From positions 1 to 64,000 of the forward strand of contig JBEBIT010000002.1 in assembly GCA_040080215.1 (NCBI GenBank): DNA of 64,000 nt, written 5' to 3'. Below are positions 18,003 through 26,533 of the stretch, piece by piece; within the stretch, counting starts at the first letter, position 1; every line of letters begins with the position of its first letter. The stretch comes from CAIUGU01 sp040080215. GTDB taxonomy: Bacteria; Pseudomonadota; Gammaproteobacteria; Steroidobacterales; Steroidobacteraceae. The position numbers were made by a program, and so were the translations under genes. Below the pieces are notes generated by a model that made no database searches, was not told the origin of the DNA, and was given only the letters and a program-made list of their open reading frames with translations.

Positions 18003-18407
18003 TCAGTTCTGTGAACGGTCGGCGCGGCGAAACACAAAGGCTGAGTAGAGGCAGAAATTCAATAGCATGCCGGCCAGCGAGCCGCAGGCTACGCCGATGT
18101 AAAGGTGCTCACGAACAATGCCGAAGCGGGACGCCAACAAGGCATACACGCCATAGTTTACGCAGCCACCCACCAGACTTGAGGAGAGATATCGCCACCA
18201 TTCGGCCAACATGCTCTGTCCGCTGTCGGCTGCCCGAAAGGTGAAATGCCGATTGATTAGCCAGGTGACATACGAGGCCGACAGGAAGGAACCGGCCCTG
18301 CCGATATAGAGTCCAGCGCCGACATATCGCACAAGTACGTGCAAGACCGTGGCGTCAACCAGAAAGCCGACGGCGCCAGCAATAACGAAGCTGCCCGCGC
18401 GCCGCAT
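18003..18407 (-). CDS. GtrA family membrane protein
   Basis: A 134-residue protein with four hydrophobic segments. GAVGFLVDATVLHVLV near the N-terminus and SYVTWLINRHFTF are typical of the GtrA family (PF04138). These small proteins are thought to flip undecaprenyl-phosphate-linked glucose, or act in related polyprenyl sugar steps, across the inner membrane. It follows a GtrB-like glycosyltransferase by 57 bases and a GT-C-like gene beyond, giving a complete seroconversion-like trio. Confidence 0.88.
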   Translation of the reverse strand: MRRAGSFVIAGAVGFLVDATVLHVLVRYVGAGLYIGRAGSFLSASYVTWLINRHFTFRAADSGQSMLAEWWRYLSSSLVGGCVNYGVYALLASRFGIVREHLYIGVACGSLAGMLLNFCLYSAFVFRRADRSQN

Positions 18408-18464
18408 ATGCCTCTCTCCGATTTATGACCACCCCGGTCACGGGCTGGTTTCTTAAGGTAACCG

Positions 18465-19391
18465 CTATCTCTTAAAGCGAATCGGAATGCTCAGGTAGTG
18501 CATGCGCTTGAGCTCCAAGCGTCCCTTGGTAACCGTTTGCAGGATCAGTCCACAGGTAAACCCAAGAAAGCCAAGCAATACCAGCCCGGTGGCCAGGATC
18601 GCCGATGGCATGCGGGGCACCAGCCCTGTTTGCAGGAACTCCGTGACAACCGGGAAACCGACCAGCAGTGCTGCAAGCACCAACAACAGGCCTGCGGCAC
18701 CGAAAAACTGCAGCGGCCGCTCTTCCTTAACCAGGGTGCCGATTGCACCCAGAATCCTGAAGCCATCGCCAACCGTCTGCAGCTTGCTGACCGATCCGGC
18801 AGGACGATCACCGTAAGGCGCGGGAAGTTCCGCCATCGGCACCCGCAACTGCAAGGCATGCACCGTCAGTTCGGTTTCGATGTCAAATCCGGCAGACAGC
18901 GCCGGAAACGATTTGACCAGTCGCCGTGACATTACCCGATACCCTGACAGCATATCCTTGAAGCGCTTGCCAAAAATCCTGGCCACCAGGGACGTCAGCA
19001 TCCAGTTGCCAAACCGATGCCCAGGTCGATATGCCTTGACGCTGGTCTCGACCCTCAGGCCGCTGACCATATCAAGCGACTCGGACAACAGCCTGCTCAC
19101 AAACATCGGGGCACTGGCGGCATCGTAGGTATCGTCGCCGTCCACGAGCACATAAACATCAGCCTCGACATCGGCAAACATGCGACGCACGACGTTGCCC
19201 TTGCCGGGCAATGGTTCAGTTCGCACCACGGCCCCGGCTGCACGGGCACGAACGGCCGTTTCATCTGTCGATGCATTGTCATAGACGAAGACCGAGCATC
19301 CGGGAAGATGCGCACGAAAATCTGCAACAACCTTGGCAATAGTTTCTTGCTCGTTGTAGCAGGGAACCAGGACGGCAATTTCAGGATTCAT
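18465..19391 (-). CDS. GtrB-like family 2 glycosyltransferase
   Basis: A 308-residue polyprenyl-phosphate glycosyltransferase candidate. The N-terminal GT-A domain has AVLVPCYNEQETIAKVV, VYDNASTDET and LVDGDDTYDA (DxD metal site), then FKDMLSGYRVMSRR. Two hydrophobic segments close the protein (about 228-252 and 263-285), the arrangement of GtrB, which loads a sugar onto undecaprenyl phosphate. The neighbouring gtrA-like and GT-C-like genes support that role. Its start overlaps the stop of the GT-C-like gene by 4 bases (ATGA), so translation is probably coupled. Confidence 0.88.
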   Translation of the reverse strand: MNPEIAVLVPCYNEQETIAKVVADFRAHLPGCSVFVYDNASTDETAVRARAAGAVVRTEPLPGKGNVVRRMFADVEADVYVLVDGDDTYDAASAPMFVSRLLSESLDMVSGLRVETSVKAYRPGHRFGNWMLTSLVARIFGKRFKDMLSGYRVMSRRLVKSFPALSAGFDIETELTVHALQLRVPMAELPAPYGDRPAGSVSKLQTVGDGFRILGAIGTLVKEERPLQFFGAAGLLLVLAALLVGFPVVTEFLQTGLVPRMPSAILATGLVLLGFLGFTCGLILQTVTKGRLELKRMHYLSIPIRFKR

Positions 19392-20923
19392 GGATTACTC
19401 ACGGCATCTACTTGGCCAATCTCTATCAGGCGGAAACTTGCATTCTCGAATACCAGTGTCGCACCGGCACGGCTACGCCAGCCGTCCCACGACAGAAAGG
19501 AAGGGTAAATGGGTGCCAGCTCATGCGACGGATTCACGGTCACGAGGTAGGACACTCCGGTTGCAGCAAACTCGCTCCATGTCTCAGCCGCACTGCGCTT
19601 GTCACTCCAGATCCAGGAATGCCGGTCGGTCAGCAGCGCCAAAGCACGTGGCTTGGCAAATGCAACCGCCTTGTCAGCCGCCACCCTCGACTTTATTGTG
19701 GAATACAGTTCCTGGCAGTCTTCACAAAATGCCCCGCCCTGAGGATCGATCGCCGGCTCGTGCCTCCACAACACTATGTAGTAAGCGACTGACAGGATTA
19801 CGGCAGGCGCCGTGACGACTCGCTGCCACCGCAGCGCATTCGCAAGCACGATGCCGCCGTACACGGCAAATGCCAGAATGATCGGGAACACCGGCAACAG
19901 GTAACGTGAATTCGGAGCAAACGGTAGAACAATCAACGCGCCGACATAACAAAGCAGGTACCAGATCTCCAGCGGCACCGCCTCTACCCATGAGCGCCAG
20001 CCTGCCAGGTGACTTTGCAGCTCCCGATTACGGCAGGCAACGACATAGGTGCCAACACCAGCCAGCAAGATCACCATTGCAGGAGTGACCAGAGAAAGCC
20101 TGCCTGACAAAGGCAACAGAAATGCCATTGACTCCCAATAACCACCGACGTTAACCAGCACCCTCATCAGGCTGCGCTGCGACAATTCTTCCGAATAGTC
20201 TGCCAACCCCAGCATCGCCGACTGCAGCAGCATGCAAGCTGCCGCGCTGATCAATACGGCCCAGATCCATGGCCGGCGCAGTCTGCCGCCGGCAAACTCG
20301 TAAAGAAATAATGCCGCCAACAAGGTAATGCCAATGCTTCGGCACGCGAAGGCGGCGTAGGCCAGCAAGCCGACGACAACGCCACTAGCCAGGTGCCATC
20401 CCATCTTTGCAGCGAGTCCCGGTCGCCATCGCGCAGCAATCAACGCTGCCAGACTGAAGAGAATGAACGGCGGCTCCGATAGTACGCTGCCGATATACTC
20501 CCAGACCTGTGGATGCAGTCCGAACAACAGGGATGCCGCCAGCGCCGCCATGGGACCCACGCTTCCGGCATGCACCAGGAAGACCGCTGCCAGTGCCAGG
20601 ACCAAGCAGCCTATCGAAACCAGTTTCAGCGCCTTGATGTCAAGACCAGCCCAATGCTCGACCGGTGCGAGCAGCAGCGCCGTCCCGGGCGGATAGCTGG
20701 GAGGACCGATATTGGGTCGCTGGCGGTTGAACATATAACCGGTATCGTTATAGTCACGATCACTGGCGATATTGCGGGCATGATTGACGTACTGGGCCCA
20801 GTCGTCACCCCATACATGCTGGGAAGTGCGAGTCGCAACTGCAGCCGCTCCATATCCAACCAGAAACAGCAGCATCAGGACGGCAAAGCTTTCTGTACCC
20901 TTGAATCTCGCGCTGAAGCTCAT
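19388..20923 (-). CDS. GT-C type membrane glycosyltransferase (Gtr-like)
   Basis: A 511-residue protein with about ten hydrophobic segments and a soluble C-terminal part (about 400-511). The first extracytoplasmic loop carries WGDDWAQYVNHAR, with acidic residues where GT-C enzymes (ArnT, PMT families) have catalytic Asp/Glu. PSYPPGTALLLAP resembles the PPL motif region of GT39/83-like enzymes. It should transfer a sugar from a polyprenyl phosphate to a glycan or protein in the periplasm. It is first in the unit with the GtrB-like and GtrA-like genes, so it is the likely acceptor-specific enzyme of that module. Acceptor unknown. Confidence 0.78.
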   Translation of the reverse strand: MSFSARFKGTESFAVLMLLFLVGYGAAAVATRTSQHVWGDDWAQYVNHARNIASDRDYNDTGYMFNRQRPNIGPPSYPPGTALLLAPVEHWAGLDIKALKLVSIGCLVLALAAVFLVHAGSVGPMAALAASLLFGLHPQVWEYIGSVLSEPPFILFSLAALIAARWRPGLAAKMGWHLASGVVVGLLAYAAFACRSIGITLLAALFLYEFAGGRLRRPWIWAVLISAAACMLLQSAMLGLADYSEELSQRSLMRVLVNVGGYWESMAFLLPLSGRLSLVTPAMVILLAGVGTYVVACRNRELQSHLAGWRSWVEAVPLEIWYLLCYVGALIVLPFAPNSRYLLPVFPIILAFAVYGGIVLANALRWQRVVTAPAVILSVAYYIVLWRHEPAIDPQGGAFCEDCQELYSTIKSRVAADKAVAFAKPRALALLTDRHSWIWSDKRSAAETWSEFAATGVSYLVTVNPSHELAPIYPSFLSWDGWRSRAGATLVFENASFRLIEIGQVDAVSNP

Positions 20924-21094
20924 GTTTCGATGATCCGCCGCATCAAATTGCCATCATTCTAGTCTATTCAGTAACGTGGTTTCCTTTGCCAGTGCCGGAA
21001 TCAGTGCATTGTGTCTCACAACAGCCGGCTTTGCCGGGTTAGCCTTGCTCCTTGAGCTACAGTCGCCCCCTGCCTCCGCCCCTCCCTTCTAGAC

Positions 21095-23146
21095 ATGTCA
21101 ACATCGCCGACGCCCGCAGCTGCCGGGCACCGACCGGACATCGATGGTCTGCGCGCCATCGCAGTGACTTCGGTAGTTGCCTATCACGTTGACGCCGGCG
21201 TGATTTCCGGCGGCTTCGTCGGAGTGGACGTATTTTACGTGATCTCCGGCTTCCTAATAACCGGCCTGCTGCTTCGCGAACTGCAGGCTACGGGCACCCT
21301 GAACTTTGTGAATTTTTACGCGCGCCGGATAAGGCGTCTCTGGCCCGCCTATAGCGTTGTGGCGCTGAGCACGATGCTGCTGGGACTCTACTACCTGACC
21401 CCGCTCGGTGAACAACAACAGCTGGCGAAGTCGGTCATCGCCAGTCTGGCTTTTGTATCCAATATCTACTTCATGTTATCGACCGGCAATTACTTCGATC
21501 AGGCCGCCGAACTTGCGCCGCTACTGCATACCTGGTCATTGTCAGTTGAAGAGCAGTTTTACCTGATATGCCCGGCACTGCTGCTGGCCACATGGGCTGC
21601 CGCACGTCGTTCTGGCTGGAGCAGCAACCGGACAGTGGCTGGCGTACTCGCTGCGTTACTGCTGCTCTCGTTCGCCGGCTGCGTGATTGCCAGCTACGGA
21701 GCGCGGGAACGAGCGTTTTATCTCATGCAGTTTCGGGCGTGGGAGCTGTCCGCTGGTGGGTTGTTGGCAATGGCCGTACCTGCACTGCGCAATCTTTCAC
21801 ATGTGACCAGCAGGGGCTTGACGTGGCTGGGACTGGTGGCCCTTGGAATAGCCCTTTTTGGCTTGAACACGTCGAGTGTATTTCCGGGATTCTGGGCGTT
21901 GCTGCCCGTCAGCGGCACCGCGCTGATCATCGCTGGTGGCTCCGCACGGAATGGATCAGCATCTCGTGGTTTTCTCAGCAGCGTACCGTTGGTCGCGATC
22001 GGTAAGGTATCGTATTCATGGTACCTGTGGCATTGGCCCTTGCTTGCACTCTGGCGGGCTGCGGATATGAGCATGCAGGACCCGATCCGGGATGCACTTG
22101 CGGGGGGTGTCTCGCTGCTGCTTGCTTTCGCCACTTACCGCTGGGTTGAACAACCCATTCGGGACCGGAAACCCGGCTGGTTTGCACGTCCCGTTACCAC
22201 TGTGGCGGCAGGCGCGATGATGTCGATCTGTGTCGCGGCGAGTGCCGGCGCATTGGGACTCTACGCACGGAATCAACTGTCATCGCAACCAGCGTATGCC
22301 GAACTCTGGCGTGCGAAAGGTGATTCGTGGGAGGCCGGCGCCCACTGCCACCAGGATGGCGCATTCAGGGGATTGAGCGATATTCCGAAATGCAGCTTCG
22401 GATCACCCACCGCGCAACCTTCGTTGGTCGTGTGGGGAGACTCCCACGCTGACCAGCTGATGCCACTCTTCGCGAGCCATGCTGCTAGCCACGAAATCAG
22501 TGTATTGCAGCGAACACGAAGTGCTTGCCCGCCGCTGATCGACGCACACATACTGAGGTTGCTGGATGGAAGAATTGATGAGGATTGCGTGCGCTTCAAT
22601 CAGGCCGTGCTTGAGGAGATACAGATCCTGGCGAGGCAGGGTCCTGTCGGCGTCGTGCTGGCAGGCCGGTGGACGGTATATGTCAACCCTACGCTCATAG
22701 CCGGTGGCCCCTCAACACACAGGCTGGTGGAAACCTCCGCGCACGACACCCAGGCAACGCCCATACAATCGTTTGCCAGCTCCCTTGCCACCACAGTGGC
22801 GGCACTTTCTGAAGCCGGAACCAGAACTCTGGTTATTGGCGCCATACCGGAACTACCCTATGCAGCACCCGAGTGCCTGGCTCGACGCACCAACAACCAA
22901 TGCTCAACAAGCGTGGCAAGGGAACGTGAGTTTCGCAGCGAGATTGAATCGATTCTGCTACACGAGGCCACCTTGTCCCCTGCCCTGCTGCTCTGGGATC
23001 CCCTGCCGGCCGTTTGCGATTCCGAACGCTGTCAACCACTGCAGAATGCGGAAGTGGTTTATCGCGATACCAATCACCTGACCGCTTCGTTCACCGCTAG
23101 ACTACGCGCCGGACTGACTGCTGACCTGGAATGGCTGATTCGCTGA
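21095..23146 (+). CDS. Acyltransferase 3-SGNH fusion protein (second acyltransferase)
   Basis: A 683-residue OafA-type protein. An N-terminal acyltransferase-3 domain with about ten membrane segments (IDGLRAIAVTSVVAYHVDAG; GGFVGVDVFYVISGFLITG) is followed by a periplasmic SGNH hydrolase-like domain from about 430. The SGNH domain has VWGDSHADQLMPL with the nucleophile Ser near 449 and DTNHLT near 657 as the Asp-His part, so it appears complete. Such proteins O-acetylate lipopolysaccharide or capsule sugars in the periplasm. The start is divergent from the GT-C-like gene. A Wzx-like flippase gene follows after 10 bases, so the two are probably co-transcribed. Confidence 0.92.
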   Translation: MSTSPTPAAAGHRPDIDGLRAIAVTSVVAYHVDAGVISGGFVGVDVFYVISGFLITGLLLRELQATGTLNFVNFYARRIRRLWPAYSVVALSTMLLGLYYLTPLGEQQQLAKSVIASLAFVSNIYFMLSTGNYFDQAAELAPLLHTWSLSVEEQFYLICPALLLATWAAARRSGWSSNRTVAGVLAALLLLSFAGCVIASYGARERAFYLMQFRAWELSAGGLLAMAVPALRNLSHVTSRGLTWLGLVALGIALFGLNTSSVFPGFWALLPVSGTALIIAGGSARNGSASRGFLSSVPLVAIGKVSYSWYLWHWPLLALWRAADMSMQDPIRDALAGGVSLLLAFATYRWVEQPIRDRKPGWFARPVTTVAAGAMMSICVAASAGALGLYARNQLSSQPAYAELWRAKGDSWEAGAHCHQDGAFRGLSDIPKCSFGSPTAQPSLVVWGDSHADQLMPLFASHAASHEISVLQRTRSACPPLIDAHILRLLDGRIDEDCVRFNQAVLEEIQILARQGPVGVVLAGRWTVYVNPTLIAGGPSTHRLVETSAHDTQATPIQSFASSLATTVAALSEAGTRTLVIGAIPELPYAAPECLARRTNNQCSTSVAREREFRSEIESILLHEATLSPALLLWDPLPAVCDSERCQPLQNAEVVYRDTNHLTASFTARLRAGLTADLEWLIR

Positions 23147-23156
23147 CCCACCCATC

Positions 23157-24629
23157 ATGAGCCTGGCGCGTACATCGTTGATCATCTTCATCATGCGCAT
23201 CAGCAATGTGGGCCTGATGATGATCGGGCCTATTCTGCTGGCAAGGCTGCTGCCGGTACACGAGTTCGGTCTCTATCGGGAGTTTCTGGTTTACAGCGGT
23301 GTGCTGATGACCATCTCGGCATTCGGCCTGAGCCAGGGGCTGATGTACCTGGCCCCCGCAAACTCAGGTCATACATGGGCACTGGTCAGACAGACTGTAA
23401 TTCTTACAGCGACCACAGGACTGCTGGTTACCGCGGTGGCGGCAGTGGCCAACGTGCTTTCAGGTGGAGAGCTCCTTGGCTCATTCGGCGCGGCGGTTCT
23501 GGCCTACACCCTGCTCTACATCAACATCGATTTCTGGGAGCACCTGTGGCTGGCACAGAAGAAACCCGCACTGGCTTTCTACTATACGTCCGGCCGCCTT
23601 GCCCTGCGCCTGACCACGGTTGCCATCGCAGCGCTGCTTACCCGGAACATCGCCACAATCATCCAGGCGTTGCTGGCACTCGAAGCCCTGCGCCTGCTTG
23701 CCTCTGCGATCGCGTGGAAACTGCTGAAGGAGAAAGACAAGGGATCACCGCATGCGGGGCTGTGGGCTGCGCAACTGCGCTACTGCCTACCGATTGGCAT
23801 GTCGCTGGTAGTCACCACGATCAACGGATACATTGGCAGCATTCTGATAACAGTGTCTCTCGGTACCGTGATGCTGGCGCAATACGCGGTGGGGACCTAT
23901 GCCGTTCCCGTGCTCTTCATGCTGCGCAACTCGGTCTCGGACGCGCTGCTGCCACATATGGCAAGTAGTGAACCTTCCGCTGACGGCACACCCTCGCTGG
24001 ACCTCTGGCACAAATCCAATACGCTGTTCGCGATCATGCTGATCCCGTTGGGGCTGCTGCTTGCGCGCTTCGCCGAGCTGATTGTCGTCGTGCTGTTTTC
24101 CAGCCGCTATCTTCCCGCTGTCATTGTGTTTCAGGTCTATCTTCTGTCGATACTGACCCACCTCGTCGATTTCGGAGTGCCGCTAAGGCTGCTCGGAAAG
24201 ACCAGTGTGTACCTCTACAGTACGGTGGCCGGCATAGTGGTCAATGTCGCTTTACTCGCTCTGCTGCTACCGAAAATCGGCATGCTGGGCGCCATCTTTG
24301 CCGTACTTGGAGCAGAAGTCGTTTCAATGACCGTTCATACGATCGTACTCTCCCGCCTGACAAGAATCAGACCCGCGGCATTACTCGGGCTTCGCAGCAT
24401 TGGACGTGTAGCAGCGGCCTGTGCCGTGCCGCTGCCACTGCTGGCAATTCCGGTTGGCAGCAGCGCCTACGACATCCCCCTCGCGACGCTCTTGAGCATT
24501 CTCTATGTGCTGGCATTTGTTCTGCTCCTATGGCGCATTGGCACACCGGAGGTACGCGAGATGCTGGGAATGGCTTGGACGCGATTGCCCCCTTTCATTA
24601 CACGCCGCCACACCCGAATGCGAAGCTAG
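23157..24629 (+). CDS. Wzx-like polysaccharide flippase
   Basis: A 490-residue membrane protein with about twelve to fourteen hydrophobic segments and no large soluble domain. The N-terminus (RISNVGLMMIGPILLARLLPVHEFGLYREFL split over two stretches of the first 45 residues) is typical of the MOP/PST superfamily of lipid-linked oligosaccharide flippases. It should move undecaprenyl-diphosphate repeat units across the inner membrane before polymerisation. It follows the acyltransferase-SGNH gene by 10 bases. Its stop codon directly abuts the stop codon of the convergent gene at 24630. Confidence 0.87.
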   Translation: MSLARTSLIIFIMRISNVGLMMIGPILLARLLPVHEFGLYREFLVYSGVLMTISAFGLSQGLMYLAPANSGHTWALVRQTVILTATTGLLVTAVAAVANVLSGGELLGSFGAAVLAYTLLYINIDFWEHLWLAQKKPALAFYYTSGRLALRLTTVAIAALLTRNIATIIQALLALEALRLLASAIAWKLLKEKDKGSPHAGLWAAQLRYCLPIGMSLVVTTINGYIGSILITVSLGTVMLAQYAVGTYAVPVLFMLRNSVSDALLPHMASSEPSADGTPSLDLWHKSNTLFAIMLIPLGLLLARFAELIVVVLFSSRYLPAVIVFQVYLLSILTHLVDFGVPLRLLGKTSVYLYSTVAGIVVNVALLALLLPKIGMLGAIFAVLGAEVVSMTVHTIVLSRLTRIRPAALLGLRSIGRVAAACAVPLPLLAIPVGSSAYDIPLATLLSILYVLAFVLLLWRIGTPEVREMLGMAWTRLPPFITRRHTRMRS

Positions 24630-25544
24630 TCAGCCGCTACGCAAACGCCATATCAGCTTGGAGATGGCGGCCAGTGGATGCCACGCATAACATTTGCCAT
24701 CGATCACGGCGACATTCCCCCGCATGACCAGGGTATGCAGCCCGTTGGGATAGGGCCCACTGGGATCCGGTAGAAGACGAAGAACCTCCGATTCTTTGTA
24801 TTCGTCCGGACTCAGATACTCAACACGATTGAGACAAAGCTCGCACCCATAACCCTTGTGCCCGGCCTGGCTGGGTCGGTATAGAGCGCCGCCGGCGACA
24901 AAAAAAGGGCCCGCCCCTCGCGCGGTGCGGCTTACTGACATTATGGGAGCGCTGGCATGAACAGCCCATGGACCCAGCAGGCTCTCTGCGTGCCAGATCC
25001 ACAGATGCGAATCGACGGTGTCCCCGCGCAGAGTGCCGAACAGAAACCACTTTCCGGAATGACGAACCACAGTCGGATCGATGACGGCAATTCCATCGAG
25101 AACCCGCACAGGCTCGCCCCATGCAGCGCGAGCGGGATCCCAGGGATATAGATCGACCCCATTGGCACACGCTGCTTCGGGCATACAGTACGTAATGCCC
25201 TGCTCCTCGATGACCTGCGGATAGGAAAGGTGAAAGCGTCGGTCAATCTCAAGTCGCCCGCATCGGTCCTGGTCAATCTCATCAATCGCGATACTGTAGA
25301 TACCAGCCTTGCCACCATAGAATGGCAGCTCCTCATATAGGATTCGCAGCCCATCGGGTGCCTGCCATAACGAGGGATCCGCCCGCAGTCTCAGGTGTGG
25401 ACGAATGCGCCCCCAACGCACAGGACCAAGGCGGCCGCCGGCGACGAGCTCGGCGGCGTCCACGTGAACAACGCCGATGTTCCAGATTTCAACCGCGAAT
25501 GCTGCATGCCAGAGTCGGCGCAGCAGGCTTCCGAGCCTCATCAT
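24630..25544 (-). CDS. Five-bladed propeller-like protein, GINT1 N-terminal domain family
   Basis: A 304-residue protein without signal peptide or membrane segment. Phrases such as RADPSLWQAPDGLRILYEE, YPQVIEEQGITYCMPEA, WFLFGTLRG, SHLWIWHAES and NGLHTLVMRG follow a glycosidase-family-43-like propeller pattern. They resemble the domain found N-terminal in plant glucosamine inositolphosphorylceramide transferase and in bacterial polysaccharide loci. Enzymatic function is not established for this domain; a sugar-binding or sugar-processing role is inferred from the fold. Its ATG overlaps the stop of the deacetylase-like gene by 4 bases. It is the last gene of a four-gene minus-strand unit. Confidence 0.65.
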   Translation of the reverse strand: MMRLGSLLRRLWHAAFAVEIWNIGVVHVDAAELVAGGRLGPVRWGRIRPHLRLRADPSLWQAPDGLRILYEELPFYGGKAGIYSIAIDEIDQDRCGRLEIDRRFHLSYPQVIEEQGITYCMPEAACANGVDLYPWDPARAAWGEPVRVLDGIAVIDPTVVRHSGKWFLFGTLRGDTVDSHLWIWHAESLLGPWAVHASAPIMSVSRTARGAGPFFVAGGALYRPSQAGHKGYGCELCLNRVEYLSPDEYKESEVLRLLPDPSGPYPNGLHTLVMRGNVAVIDGKCYAWHPLAAISKLIWRLRSG

Positions 25545-26533
25545 GCTGGCCGATCGACGCGTAGTGCCGGGTAAGTGCCGTCATCGACGCCTGCGCCATA
25601 CTCTGCCAGCGTGGAACCCGAAAAATGCGGACTGATCAACTCGAACAGCTGCACAAGGTCGTCGTACATGCGCTCAATCGATTCTGCAGTCGAAAATGTC
25701 GGACTACCCCCAGGCATGAACTCCGAGGAATGCAGCATGAATTCAATGTAATGGGCGCCCGCCTGCACCTTCCGCCGCACAAGCTTCAGCATCTGCTTGA
25801 GATTGCCTACCTGGGGTCGCAGCCAGCTACGTCGCAAAAGCACGCCACGCAGCAAAGGCAAGCGCGCTAGCGCCGTCCTTCGGAGGATTGCCGGCGCTGG
25901 GTAGCTGAAATCGATGGTCATTGGCAGCTCGAGCAGCTGACTGCCGCCAATTCTTGCGGGATCAACCGGATCCACGAAATAAGCCTGCGCCGGATAGTCC
26001 GTGTAATCGCTGCCACCACTCCCGGCGGGATTGCCAAGATGACGACTCCACGACACCGTTGGCGTTACCGAACAATCGACACGATAGCCATACTTGATAA
26101 GCAAGCGCACATACGTGGCATCGAGTGCCCACCTGCCAGAGCGATGACTGACTATTGGCACATTGAAGCGATCCTCGAGCAGACGGGTCATGAACTCCAC
26201 CTTGCTTTCGACCACCTCCGGTGGATACTCGATTAAGTATGGCTGGTAGTGCATGTCACGCCCGGTGAGCGAGACCAGTGGCGGCGAATTCCAAGCATGG
26301 AGATGCATCCCCACCTCACCTGCGCCTCGTCTAACGAGGTCCCTGCCGAACTCCTGAAACTCCCGTGACTCTGCCATTTCATAGTTAGTCAGGTATGTCG
26401 GCTTGAAACCAAACCGTTCACAGAGTTGCTGGAACCGGTGCAGGTATCTGGCGTTCTCAGTCTGGATGGAAGCGGGACGCGACCACATCCGGTCACCTTC
26501 CGTATCGATGGTGATCAGAAATGCACGTTTCAT
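25541..26533 (-). CDS. NodB-like polysaccharide deacetylase family protein
   Basis: A 330-residue cytoplasmic-looking protein. ITIDTEGD near the N-terminus supplies the acidic residues of the first NodB motif, GEVGMHLHAWNSPP a His-rich motif and VSHRSGRWALDATYVRLL the R-containing motif, so it belongs to the polysaccharide deacetylase (CE4-like, WalW-type) group. It could remove N-acetyl groups from a sugar in the EPS pathway. Strict conservation of the H-x3-H zinc motif could not be confirmed by eye. Translation is coupled by ATGA overlaps to both neighbours. Confidence 0.7.
   Translation of the reverse strand: MKRAFLITIDTEGDRMWSRPASIQTENARYLHRFQQLCERFGFKPTYLTNYEMAESREFQEFGRDLVRRGAGEVGMHLHAWNSPPLVSLTGRDMHYQPYLIEYPPEVVESKVEFMTRLLEDRFNVPIVSHRSGRWALDATYVRLLIKYGYRVDCSVTPTVSWSRHLGNPAGSGGSDYTDYPAQAYFVDPVDPARIGGSQLLELPMTIDFSYPAPAILRRTALARLPLLRGVLLRRSWLRPQVGNLKQMLKLVRRKVQAGAHYIEFMLHSSEFMPGGSPTFSTAESIERMYDDLVQLFELISPHFSGSTLAEYGAGVDDGTYPALRVDRPA

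Noticed and set aside
21009..21021. Short inverted repeat TTGTG-TCT-CACAA before the acyltransferase-SGNH gene
   Set aside because: Five-base arms are too short to separate from chance.
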